Below are positions 45,586 to 55,900 of a stretch of 64,000 nt of DNA, one piece after another. The stretch is from the NCBI RefSeq assembly GCF_030867145.1, contig NC_134429.1, forward strand, positions 22,119,115-22,183,114, read 5' to 3'. Under the pieces are notes generated by a model. It did no database searches. It was given only the letters and a program-made list of their open reading frames with translations, and was not told where the DNA came from. The stretch comes from Opisthocomus hoazin. Taxonomy: Eukaryota > Chordata > Aves > Opisthocomiformes > Opisthocomidae. Every line of letters starts with the position of its first letter. The first letter of the stretch is position 1. The translations under genes and the position numbers were made by a program.

Positions 45586-46686
45586 GTAAGGGATGGGAGT
45601 GGGAGGCTGAAAAAGGGTGGGAAGCTGGGAGGGGGGGCGAGTGGAGGCTGGAAAGTGGTAGGAGGTTGCAGAGGGCTGGGAAGCTGGGTTAAGTAGAGGA
45701 CAGCAAAATGGGGGGTGGGAGGCCAGAAAAACAGGAGTCTGGAAAGGGGTGGGAAGCTGCAGCGGGGTGGGAGGCCCGGGGGGTGAGTAGAGGCCAGAAA
45801 AATATGAGGCTAGGGACGAGAGTAGAGGCCAGAAAAAAAGGAGGCTGGAAAGAGGTGGGAGGATGGGTTAAGTAGAGCGAGAAAAATAGGAAGTGGGAGG
45901 CCAGGGGGCGAGAGTGGAGGCCAGAAAGAAAAGGAGGCCGGAAAGGGGTGGGAGGCCGCAGCGGGGTGGGAGGCCGGGGGCGAGAGTAGAGGCCAGAAAG
46001 AAAAGGAGGCCGGAAAGGGGTGGGAGGCCGGAAAGGGGTGGGAGGCCGGGGGCGAGAGTAGAGGCCAGAAAGAAAAGGAGGCCGGAAAGGGGTGGGAGGC
46101 CGCAGCGGGGTGGGAGGCCGGGGGCGAGAGTAGAGGCCAGAAAGAAAAGGAGGCCGGAAAGGGGTGGGAGGCTGCAGCGGGGTGGGAGGCTGGGGGCGAG
46201 AGTAGAGGCCAGAAAGAAAAGGAGGCCGGAAAGGGGTGGGAGGCCGCAGCGGGGTGGGAGGCCGGGGGCGAGAGTAGAGGCCAGAAAGAAAAGGAGGCCG
46301 GAAAGGGGTGGGAGGCCGCAGCGGGGTGGGAGGCCGGGGGCGAGAGTAGAGGCCAGGAAGAAAAGGAGGCCGGAAAGGGGTGGGAGGCCGGGGGCGAGAG
46401 TAGAGGCCAGAAAGAAAAGGAGGCCGGAAAGGGGTGGGAGGCCGCAGCGGCGTGGGAGGCCGGGGGTGAGAGTAGAGGCCAGAAAGAAAAGGAGGCCGGA
46501 AAGGGGTGGGAGGCCGCAGCGGGGTGGGAGGCCGGGGGCGAGAGTAGAGGCCAGAAAGAAAAGGAGGCCGGAAAGGGGTGGGAGGCTGGGGGCAAGAGTA
46601 GAGGCCAGAAAGAAAAGGAGGCTGGAAAGGTGTGGGAGGCTGCAGAGGGGTGGGAGACCGGGGGAGCAAGTAGAGGCTAGAAAGGC
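45586..46686 (+). repeat. Purine-rich 72-bp minisatellite
   Basis: Units of 72 bp (short form about 51 bp lacking the GCAGCGGGGTGGGAGGCC part) repeat about 14 times. The left part (45,586-45,890) is degenerate and the rest is nearly homogeneous. Each unit contains GGGGTGGGAGG, GGCCGGGGGCGAG and CCAGAAAGAAAAGGAGG, so the plus strand is G/A-rich and each unit carries several G3-G5 runs able to form G-quadruplexes. Since 72 and 51 are multiples of three, frames of ~260-326 codons are open on both strands (Arg/Gly-rich on plus, Pro/Phe/Ser-rich on minus); these are artefacts of the period. The array abuts the start of module B copy 2. Confidence 0.95.
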
Positions 46687-47090
46687 TATTTCCTCTGGCT
46701 TCTTTATCTCTCTTTCCTGCCTTGTTTATTCCTCTGATTCAAGTTCTCTCTCGATCCGTGTGTTCTGCTTCCCACTCATCATATTCTCTCTTTCTCTGTC
46801 CTATTCCTGCTTGTAGTGTGTGTGAGGCTTATTGTCTAGCAAGCCGCATGTCGTATGAGCTCTAAGACACCCACATGCATTTTCTCTCAGGTGGAGGAGA
46901 GCCAAAAGATTGGAATTACAGAAGAAGAAGTGAAGAGATAAGGAGAGAGAAGCATCTGAAGTGTCAAAGTCTCTCGGCAGCACCGAGAGTGAGAGCTGCA
47001 GTGAGTCCTCCACCCTCGGGGCCCTGTCACCCCTTTTCTGCATCCCAGTCCCTCCCCTGGCTCCCTCTCTCTCACACTGCTATGATTATT
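46687..47090 (+). repeat. Module B copy 2
   Basis: Uninterrupted version of the module seen at 42,388-43,850, without the CR1. Its core segment is at about 46,920-47,010. Copies 1 and 2 share exact stretches such as GAGAGAGAAGCATCTGAAG and CGAGAGTGAGAGCTGCAG, with substitutions elsewhere. It may carry an exon-like unit: acceptor-like TTTTCTCTCAG before GTGGAGGAGAGCC near 46,889. Confidence 0.82.
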
Positions 47091-47640
47091 TTTTTTTTTC
47101 TGCTCTTGTGTACCTTCTTTCTCCAGCTGTCTCTGACTTGTCCCCATCTTTTAGGTCCTCCCTCTTTCTGCCCTGCAGCCCGTGGCATTTTTTTCCTTCT
47201 TTCCCTCTTTTTCAGCTCCTGGTTAGAAGTATTGCTTTCCTCCTTCTCTATCCCATAGCCTGTCAGTATTTTTGCTTTGGCGCTTTCTGTCTGGCTCCTT
47301 GTCCCTTGATTCTAGGCCTTTCTTCTCAGCTCCATAGCACATCACAGAGCTACTGCTTTCTCCATGTCTATTCCATTCTATTTTCTCATCTCTCTTCGTC
47401 TGGGTCCCTGCCCCTATTCTTTTTTCCTCTGTCATGCTGCAGGGTTTTTTTTTTTTTGCATCTCCTTCCTGCTCCCCGTTCTTCATTTTCGGTCTCTGTC
47501 CTGCTCCCTCTTCTTCTTTCTGCTGCTGCTCTTCGTTTCTCCATCTCTGTGGAACTGCCTGTCCCCATCCTTCTCTCGCCGTCCCTTTCCCTGCTTCGTG
47601 CTTTCTCGTTACACCGCAGCTGTCCAGCCATCTGTCGTTT
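47091..47640 (+). repeat. CT-rich degenerate repeat, segment 4
   Basis: Pyrimidine-rich plus strand with T runs near 47,090 and 47,447 and repeated TCTCCATCTCTG / CTGTCCTGCTCCCT phrases. Nothing else was seen. Confidence 0.65.
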
Positions 47641-47935
47641 TTCTTCTGTCTTGTAGCATCCTGCACCTTGCTCCTCATTTTTGGCAGCCACGGCCCAGCA
47701 GCGCATCGTTCCGGGAGCCGACTGACCGACTGTTCTCCGCTGGACCGATGGGCACAGCTCCGGGACGGACTGCCGAGGTGTCGGAGGGGCAGGGGGGAGC
47801 GTAGGGGATACCGAGGCTCAGAGCAGACCCGTTCCCCAGATTCATTCCGTGTGTGACTGAATAAACACCTATTGTCTCTTTTGCCTTCCCTCCTGTGTCT
47901 GTGCTTCCTTTACATGGGACAAGGCACTGTGACGG
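47641..47935 (+). other. Non-repetitive segment ending in a polyadenylation-signal module
   Basis: A GC-rich segment of balanced composition (about 47,690-47,850) follows the CT-rich DNA and ends with a canonical polyadenylation signal and a downstream T/GT-rich element. It could be the last exon of a plus-strand non-coding transcript, or the R-U5 part of an unrecognised LTR. No matching copy is present elsewhere in the window, and no TG/CA ends with duplicated flanks could be shown. Confidence 0.4.
47860..47865 (+). promoter_or_regulatory. Candidate polyadenylation signal AATAAA
   Basis: AATAAA in the context GACTGAATAAACACC, followed 10-40 bases downstream by TTGTCTCTTTTGCC and CCTGTGTCTGTGC, a typical T/GT-rich downstream element. 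Whether it is used is unknown. Confidence 0.5.
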
Positions 47936-47939
47936 ACCC

Positions 47940-48200
47940 CAGGGGAGGAAGAGAATGACTTCGTGGCTCAGGAGATGGCCCCGTGTTCCTGCTGGGCTCC
48001 AGCTGTGGGCCTGGGCTGGAGAAGCCGCAGGTGCGGGTAGTGGGGCTGATGGCGACCGCCCCTCCCTTTAATGCGGTGGTTGCCGGTGGGTGTGCCGGTG
48101 CTGCCGTGCCCTGGGTGGCTGTGGAGGGGCCAGTGGCAGCTGAGGGAGGAGCGGAGCTGTCGCCGAGCTTCGGCTGCAGCAAAGGAGAAAGTGACCGGGG
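47940..48200 (+). repeat. Module A, partial third copy
   Basis: GATGGCCCC followed by CGTGTTCCTGCTGGGCTCCAG (with substitutions) and GCTGTGGGCCTGGGC resembles the first ~100 bases of module A copy 1 (4,445-4,500) and copy 2 (51,925-51,965). After that the sequence departs and ends in a G10 run (about 48,198-48,207). As in the other copies, it lies next to T-rich satellite. Confidence 0.5.
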
Positions 48201-48420
48201 GGGGGTTAGTTTGTTTAGTTTGCCATCCTTATTTTGTACTTATTTCTCTCTTAATCACACTGATTTTAAATTTTTTTTACATCTGCTTTTATTTAGTTTT
48301 CTGTTTCGTAATCCCCATTGTTTTTAAAATTTACTCTCTGTTTATTTTGTTTACTGCCCTTATTTTAAAACTTTTTTCCTTTATTTTCCTAATTCCTGTC
48401 ACTTTTAATATTTTCTATGT

Positions 48421-49019
48421 TGAAGGAAGGGGTTAAAGGGATTTTAGTAGAAGCAGTCTTGCCTAATAGTCAAGGAATTTAGTAGAAGCAGCACTGCCTG
48501 CTAGTTGCTGTGCAGAGAACTGACAGTGCTTATCTATTGTGTAAATTAACTGAGGCAGAGTCTTGCATTTCCTTACAAAGGGGATAATTCCTGATAAGGA
48601 CTGGGGAGTCGCCTAGAACCAGCTAAGACTGACCTTGCAGTTTGGATGGAAGCCAGAAGAGAACTGAGTTTGCCCAGAAACAAGAGTCAATCAGCGAGCA
48701 CCGTGATGAAGAGGATGAGCCTTCATCTTGGGACCCCCAACGACCACCACCAGGAGGCATTGTGCAAGCACGGCTGGGAGGAGCCTATGGAAATTACTCT
48801 TTGGAACTGATTTTAATACGAAGCAGGGATAGGTCATGCATATGTATAGGCAGATTGGGTATTTGATGAATATATAATATTTGACCGTATAAATTGAAGA
48901 AGCAAGTTATTGTCTGGCATGCATGACTTTGGTGGGGCTACCCCCCGTGCCGCCCGGCGCTGAATAAACATACTTACTTTACAATCTTACAGATCGTGGA
49001 GTCTGTTTTCCGCACGTCA
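48421..49019 (+). mobile_element. Solo LTR, class I-like ERV, with exact 4-bp target duplication
   Basis: The element starts TGAAGGAAGG, ends CCGCACGTCA and is flanked on both sides by ATGT (48,417-48,420 and 49,020-49,023). Removing it restores a continuous satellite phrase (TTTTCT-ATGT-CATC), which confirms the ends. It carries a polyadenylation signal AATAAA at 48,963-48,968 and a TATAAA-like site near 48,887. Its centre (GAGCCTTCATC, GACCACCACC) and its end (AATAAACATAC, CTGTTTTCCGCA) match the LTR of the ERV at 57,464-58,077, so both belong to one family with considerable divergence. A 4-bp duplication is typical of class I elements. Solo LTRs arise by recombination between the two LTRs of a provirus. 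Confidence 0.93.
48963..48968 (+). promoter_or_regulatory. LTR polyadenylation signal AATAAA
   Basis: AATAAA in GCTGAATAAACATAC about 50 bases before the end of the solo LTR, the expected position at the R/U5 boundary. Confidence 0.75.
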
Positions 49020-49112
49020 ATGTCATCTTTTTTCCAGTTCGCTGTCTGTATTTTTTTCTCCTCTGTCCTTTATGCATTTGCTTTTGAAATGTTATTTCTT
49101 TGTCTGCGTTTT

Positions 49113-49516
49113 TGTTATAGTTTGGCTGTGGCTGGCAACAATAGGGCCATGCGGCTGCTCTGCTGCGCTTCCCCCCACTGGAGTGGGGAGGAGAATAGAA
49201 AGCAAAAGGCAAAAACGCATGGGTCGGGATAAGGGCAGTTCTAACAGAACAGCAAACAAAAGGAACAGTAACAACAATAGTGATAAGGAGAATACACAAA
49301 ACAAATAGCAGAATGCACAGAGCGACTCTCACCACCCTCTGCCACGTGCTCCCGAGCCTTGACTGACTTCCCGCCGCCCAGCTCCCCCAACCAGAACCCA
49401 GCATGACAGCACGTGGTATGGAATACCCTGTTCTGTTTGGCCAGGTCAGCCCGCCCTGCTGTGTCCCCTCCTGGCTCCTAGCGAAAATTAACCCTGTCCT
49501 GGCTGAACCCAGGATA
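49113..49516 (-). mobile_element. Solo LTR, ERVL-type, with exact 5-bp target duplication
   Basis: In minus orientation the LTR begins TATCCTGGGTTCAGCC (49,516 downward), the slightly changed start of a very common avian ERVL LTR, continues with GGTTAATTTTCGC, and ends at TGTTATAG on the plus strand (49,113). GTTTT flanks both sides (49,108-49,112 and 49,517-49,521). Without the element the satellite reads TCTGCGTTTTACTTCACC, as in neighbouring units. A 5-bp duplication is the rule for ERVL. At 404 bp it is shorter than the full LTR of this family, so an internal deletion is likely. Confidence 0.92.
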
Positions 49517-50304
49517 GTTTTACTTCACCGTCTGTATTTTTCACTTTTTTTCCTTTATTCTCTCAATCCTTTTTTAAAAATACCCTTTCTGTGTTTACTT
49601 TTATCCCATTTGCTGTCTTCGTTTTTCAGTTTTCTTGTCTTTCCTTAGCGCCATCACCTTTAAAATTTTCTTTCTATGTCTACTTCTATCAGACTCCCAT
49701 CCCTAGTTTTAATTCTTTCTTGTCTGTCATGTACCCTGTCAGTCTTAATTTTTTTTTTGTCTACATCCAGTTGCTTTTAAACTATTCTTTCTGTGTCTAC
49801 TTTTATCTACCTCACCGTCCCTATTTTTCAATTTTTCACTCTTGCATTCCTATCAGGTTTTAAGTGTTGTTTCTAGATGTACTTTTATCTCATTGTCTCT
49901 CCCTCTTTGTTAGATTTTTCCTGTTTCCCGTAACCCCTCTCTTGTAAAATTTTTGTCCTAGGTCTGCTTTTATCGAGATGTCTCTCCCTGTTTTTTAATT
50001 GTTTCCTGTCTGCCTGGTACCCTGTTGCTTTTAAATTTTCTTTCCTAGTCTATTATTACCCAGTTCGCCACCTTTCTTTGTCAGTTTGTTCTTGTCTGTC
50101 CTGTACATGGTCACTTGTGTAATTTTCTTTCTATTTCTCTTAGCCATTTAGATTTTTTTTCTATTTTAAAATTTTTTCCTCTATGTCTTCACTTTTGAAT
50201 TTTTCTTTCTGTGTTCACTTTCATGTATTTTTCTGTCTCTATTGTCTGCTTTTTTCCTATCTGTCCTCTACACTGTCAATTTTAAAATTTGTTTTTTAAG
50301 TCTA

Positions 50305-50662
50305 CATTCTGGATTCAGCTGGGCTAGCATGAATTTTCACGAGAAGTGGGTCCGGCAAACCCAAACCAGCCGATTCAATGGGACATCACACTTGGTATTT
50401 AAGGGGGTGAGCTGGCTGAAGGAGGGGGATTTGCTAGTCGAGAGGAAGCTGAGCATTGGGCGGCAAGAACATAGCATGCTGTATATTCTTGTTATCAGTA
50501 TTATTGTTGTTATTTTTCTTCTCCCTTTGCCATCCTGTTAAACTGTTTTTATCGCAACTCATGAGTTTTGCCTTTTCCTTCTGACTCTTCTCTCTGTGCC
50601 ACCAGGGGTGGGAGAGAGCAACTGCGTGGTTGTTTGTCACTGGTAGGGACCTAACCACAATG
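50305..50662 (+). mobile_element. ERVL-type LTR, older copy, plus orientation
   Basis: It starts with CATTCTGGATTCAGCTGGGC and ends CCTAACCACAATG, both changed versions of the start and end of the ERVL-type LTR described at 49,113-49,516. Inside are TTATTGTTGTTATTTTTC, CCATCCTGTTAAACTG and CTCATGAGTTTTGCC, characteristic of the 3' half. The terminal TG and CA are mutated and no clean 5-bp duplication remains (CTAC versus CTGC at the borders), so this insertion is probably older than its neighbour. Confidence 0.85.
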
Positions 50663-51860
50663 CTGCCTTTTAGTTTGGTCTTGCTTTTTTAAGTTCTTTC
50701 CTCTCTTAATCCCAGGGCTTTTAAATTATTTATTTTTTATCTCATTTTATCTCATTTGCTGTATTGTTTTTAAATTATTTTGTCTCATTATCCCTTGGCA
50801 CCATCGCTTTTTAAATTTTCTTTCTGCATCTCCGTTTTAGTTTGCCAATGTTTCTTTTTATTTTTTTCTATTTATTTCCCTAACCGCCCCGCTTTTAAAA
50901 TTTCATACATTTATCCCAGTTTATTGTCTTTATTTTGCTGTTATTTCTTTTAAATATTTGTTGTGTTTCCTTAGCGCCGTCGCTTTTTCAGTTTTCTTTC
51001 TCAGGCTTTTTCAGTTTGCTGTCTATTTTTTAGTTTTTCCCTTTATATTTTTAGTGCCTCTCCTATCCGAGTGTTCTACGTCTGTTTTTTTCCCTTCGAT
51101 GTCTTTATTTTTAATTATTCATTCTCTTTCCTTAGCACCCTTTCCTTTTAGATTTTCTACATCTCTGTTTTAGTTTGCTTTCCGTAATTTTTTATTTTTT
51201 CCCCTTTATTTACCTCATCTCTGTCATTTTAAAAATTTTGTACTTTTCTCTCATTGGCTGCCTTTACATTTTAATTGCGTTTGCTCAGCTTTCCTTAGCG
51301 CCATTGCTTTTTAGATTTTCTTTCTTTTTACATCTCGGTATAATTTCTCGTCACTCTTATTTGCTTAATTTCTTTTATAATATTCTGTATAATTTTATCC
51401 CGGTTGCTGCATTTATCTCCCTGTCTTCGTATTTTAATTATTTCCTGTGTTTCCTTAGAGCCCTCACTTTGTAAGTTTTCTTTCTCTGTTTATTTTAGTT
51501 TACCGTTCTATTTGTTCATCTTTCCCTTTATTTCCCTAATCCCATCACTTTTTAAATTTTCTTTTTACACCTGCTTTTATTCCTTTTGCTGTTTTTAAAA
51601 ATTATTTCTCATCCTTTTTTTGTGCTATCGGTTTTTAAATTTTCTGAGTCTCCTTTCTAGTCTGCTATCTCTATTTCATAATTATTTCCTTTACTTTCTT
51701 AATGCCTATAATTTTTAAAATGTTCTTCATACGCCTGCTTTTGTCACTTTGATGTCTTGAGTTTTAGCTATTTCTTCTCTTTCTTTAGTGCCCATGCTTT
51801 TTAGATTTTCTTTCTGCGTCTGCATTGTAGTTCACTGTCCCAATTTTTCAGGGTTTTTTT

Positions 51861-52900
51861 CCTCCTTTATTTTCCAGGGTGGCTGCAGAGCAGTTGGGGG
51901 AGGGAGTGATGTGCTGCAGGGCTGTTCTTTCAGGATGGGTTCCAGCTGTGGGCCAGGGCAGCCCAGGTGAGACCCATGAGGTAAGAATGGGGTCGGGCTA
52001 AGGTGTTAAAAAGGATGTGGGCAGGGATGGGCCGGGGCAGACCCTGGTGTGGCTGAGGATGGGGCCAGCTCTGCTGTGCAAATGGCTCCTGCTGGGAAGG
52101 GGGCTGCCCAGGCATGCCTGTGCACAGGAGCTGGCCAAGGAGCGAATCAAAGGGCGTTCCACAGGCAGCCACCTCCAGCAAGAAACAGCCAGACCCGTGG
52201 CGAGGAAGGATTGCTCGGAGCCATCCCCGACATGGCGCACTGCTGGCACATGGCTCCAGGAGCTCGCTGCTTCTGTTAGCTGCATGTGTGAGCCGCCATG
52301 CGTCTGGAAAGCCTCATGGGACAGAAGCATCGAGGCTAGGATTGGGCAGCCAGCACTGCAGAAGAGGAAGGTGGCAGAAATGGAGAGAGAGAAGCATCAG
52401 GGTAGCGACGGTCTCCTGCTGGGAGCTGCGGTGAGTCATGAGTCCGGGCCCATCCCCCACCGTACTTCTCCAGATCTCTGCCTGCCTCCCTCTCCTTTTC
52501 GGGCTGTCTGGCTCCCTGAAGTGTTACGTTCTTCTGCCAACACCGCCCTGTATCTTGTCGCCTTCTATATTTCCTTTCTACGTCTTTCCTGTTCTGGCTC
52601 CCCGGCTGTTATTATTTCATTCTTCTCCCACTGCCGCCTTCCCTCTTTCTTGGGAAAATTGCAGTTCTAGGTCTCCCTCTACCCAGCGACCTACATCTGT
52701 TTTCAGCGACCCCTTCTGCTCTGCTCCCTGTCACTCTTCCCATGTCCTTTCCCTAGGACCATCTATCAGGTTCCCTCTCCCGATGTTCAACTTCTTGCCC
52801 GTATGGCCAGTACCCTGTTGCTTTCTAAATTTGCTCCTTGTGTCTATGTTTAACCGGTTCCCCGTCCGTGTGTCTCTGCCTGTCCTCTACTTTATCACAT
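51861..52900 (+). repeat. Module A, copy 2
   Basis: Paralogue of 4,400-5,430, in the same orientation and also preceded by T-rich satellite. The core element is at about 52,360-52,437 and ends CTGCGGTGAGTCATG, a good donor-like sequence. A 217-codon plus-strand frame (52,017-52,670) runs through it, but the corresponding frame is broken in copy 1 and the translation resembles no protein family, so I do not call a gene. Confidence 0.82.
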
Positions 52901-55900
52901 TTTGAATTTTGTTTGATTTATTTAGTTTGCTGAGCCTATTTTTAGGTATTTTTCCTCTCTGTTCTTAATCCATTTGCTTTTTAAATTTTATTAATATGTC
53001 AACTTTTATCCAGTTTGTTGTTCATATTTTTCAATTTTTTTCCCCGTCTGTCCTTTACCTCATCGTTTTTGAAATTCTCTTTCTGCATCTACTTTTATGA
53101 AGCTGCCCATCCCTGTTTCTAATTGTTCTTTGTCGGTCGTGTAGCCCCTCGCTTTTACTATCGTGAAGTTTGTTATCCCTGTATTTAATTTTTTTCTTTA
53201 ATTCCCTAATCGCTGTTGCTTTTTAAAAATTCTCTCTGTCTACTTTTATCCCGTGTGCTGTGTGCGTGTTAATTTTTTTCCTTCTCTCCTTAGCGCTGTT
53301 GCTTTTTAAAGTATCTTTCGGTGTCTCTGTTTTACTTCACGATCTGTAATTTTGAATGTTTTTTTCCTTCCTTTCCCTAGTCCCCATTGCTTCTGAAATC
53401 TTCTTTCCACATACCTTTTTCCCAATCGCCATCAAAGATACTTTCTTCTCTTAGCTCCGTCGCTTTTTCTGTCTATTTCTGCGTTTTAGTTTGCCGTTGC
53501 TATTTTTCAGTTCTTCCCCTTGCTTTTTTTCATTGTTTTGTCTTTTTTCCCCAGTGCCATCGCTCCTTGCATTTTCCTTGTGCGTCTCCGTTTTAGTTCG
53601 CTGCAGCTAATTCTTAATTATTTATTTGTTTCCATAAGCGCCATTGGTTTTAAAATTGCCTATCTGCTTTTATTTCATTTGCTGTCTTTTCATCTACATG
53701 TCGTTTTTTTTTCCTTAGCGCCCCCGTCTTTTACAATTCTTTTCTACTTCTTTCAATTCAATGTTGCTATGATTTAATTTTTACATATTTCCTTGATCCT
53801 ATTTGCTTCCAAAATTTTTTCTCCTTTTGTTCCCTTCCCTGTCTTTGTTAATTTTTTCTCATCTTCTCTTAATGCCGACGCTCTTTAGATTTTCTTCCTA
53901 CATTTATGTTTTAGTTCACTGTCTCAATTTTTGATTTTTCCCTTGATTTCCCTAAAAAGGCTCGGTTGCAAAATTTTCTTTCTATGACTAATTTTATTCC
54001 CTTTCCCATTTTTCCAAAAATTATTGCTTTTCTTTCCTTAGTGCAGATGCTTTTCAAATTTGTTTCTATGTCTCTGATTTAGTTCTCATTCTCTTTTAAA
54101 ATTTGTTCCTTGTTTTGTTAGTCCCTGTGGCTTTTAAAATTTCTTGTCTTCTTTTAGCCCATCCGCTGTCTTTACTTTTATTTCTTCTCTTATCGCCCTC
54201 GCTTATTAGATTTTCTTTCTACGTCTGTGTTGTAGTTTATAATTTTTCCATTTACTTGCCTAATCTCCTTTGCTTTTAGACTTTTCTACTTCTATCCCAT
54301 TTGCTGTCTTTATATCACTGGGTTTTTTAATTATTTGTTGTGTTTTCTTAGCGACGTCACTTTTTACATGTTCTTTCTACATCTGTTTTAGTTTGCTGTC
54401 CCTATTCTTTCATTTTTGCCTTCATTTCCGTAACGCCCGTTGCTTTTTCAAAGTTCTTTCTATGCCCAATTTTTCCGCTGCGAAGTCTTTATTTCTGGAC
54501 TTTTAATAGCGCTCTTGCTTTTAAAATTGTCTTTCTATATCTCCTTATAGTTTGCCATGGCCATTGTAAAGTTTTTTCCTTCCTTCCTTAATCACCGCTG
54601 GTTTTAAACTTTTCCGTCTGCTTTTGCGCCTTCTGCCGTCTTTATTTTTTCTTTCTTGTCTTTCCTTACTGCTGTCGTGTTTTCAATTTTTTCTTTACGT
54701 CTCTGTTTTAGTACGCTGTCCGTATTTCATAATTTTCTCCTTCCCTGACAGCTATGGCTTTTAAAATGTTCTTTCTATGCCTACTTTTGTTGCTTTTGCT
54801 GCCTTTTTAAAATTGATTCTTGTCTTTCTTTAGCACCTTTGCTTTTTAAATCTTCTTTCCGTGCCTGTTTTTATCCCGTTCACTGTTTTTATTTCGCTAT
54901 TTGTTAAATAATTTCTTAACTTTCCTTAGCGCCCTTGCTTTTAAAATTTTCTTTCTGCATCTACGTTTTTGTATGCCATTGCTTCTTTTTTTGCCATTTA
55001 TTTCCTTAATCTCTATCGCTTTTTAGATTGTATATATTTATCCTGGTTTGTGGTCTTTATTTCATCGTTAGCACTTTTGAATATTTCACGAGTTTCCTTA
55101 GCGCCGTTGCTTTTTAGGTTTTCTTTCTATACCCCTTTTAACTTGTTGTCCCTATTTTTCAGTTTTTCTCTTTATTTCCTTAACACCCGTCGCTTTTAAA
55201 ATGTTCTTACTGTATACTTTTTCCCCTTAGGTGCCTTTCTTTTTTTGTTCTTTCTTCAGTTTCCGTAGTCCTCCGGCTTTTTCGCTTTTCTTTCTACGTA
55301 TCTGTTTTAGTTGTCTGTCCTTCATTTTTGATTTTTCCCTTTATTTTTCTAACCTTTATCGTTTTTTTAATTTTCTACTTCTATGTCATTCGCCACCTTT
55401 ATTTTTTAATTAACTTTTCTCATTTTTCCTTAGCGCTGTCGAGTTTTACATGTTATTTCTACATCTCTGATTTAGTTTGCTTTCACCACTTTGTAGTTTA
55501 TTTCTGTAATTCTCGTTTCCTTTAAAAAGTCTGTCTACTTTTATCCTATGTTCCGTCTTTATATTTAAATTATTTCTCGTCTTTCCTTAGAGCCCTCGCT
55601 TTTTATGTTTTCTTTCCAAACCTGTGTCTGTTTGCCATCACTATTTGTGATTTTTTCCGCTTTATTTCCTTAATCCCCGTCGGTTTTTTCAGTGTCATTC
55701 GTTTACCCTATTCTCTGTTTTTCTGTTGCTGTTATTTCTTCTAAGTATTTATTGTCTTGCCTTAGTGCTCTCGCTTTTAAAATTTTCTTTCTACCTCTTA
55801 GTTTGCTGCTCTTATTGTTTTAGCTTTTACCTTCATTTTCCTAAGCCCGCTCGCTATTGTAATGTTCTTTCTACGCTAGCGTGTGTTTGTTTTCGACGTC

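Larger units (their letters stand above)
48208..51860 (+). repeat. T-rich ~165-bp satellite, block 1 (interrupted by three LTRs)
   Basis: Degenerate tandem units with ordered landmarks: a T/C tract plus TTAGCGCC (or TTAGCACC, TTAGAGCC), GCTTTTTAGATTTTC, TTTCTACATCTC, TTTTAGTTTGCTGTC, CTTTATTTCCTTAATCCC, GCTTTTAAAATTTTC and CTTTTATCCCATTTGCTGTC. TTAGCGCC-type landmarks near 50,971, 51,130, 51,294, 51,451 and 51,615 give a period of about 155-170 bp. Three solo LTRs (48,421-49,019; 49,113-49,516; 50,305-50,662) sit inside it. Frames that are Phe/Leu/Ser/Ile-rich are composition artefacts. Confidence 0.85.

Noticed and set aside
45689-46816. Open frames of 261-326 codons on both strands of the minisatellite
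   Set aside because: Unit lengths of 72 and 51 bp keep all frames in phase. The proteins are pure unit repeats.
50300-50667. Target-site duplication around the plus-strand ERVL-type LTR
   Set aside because: Border bases are CTAC and CTGC at best and the terminal dinucleotides are mutated. One mismatch in four bases is not evidence.
52017-52670. 217-codon frame in module A copy 2
   Set aside because: The matching frame is interrupted in module A copy 1, and the translation resembles no family.
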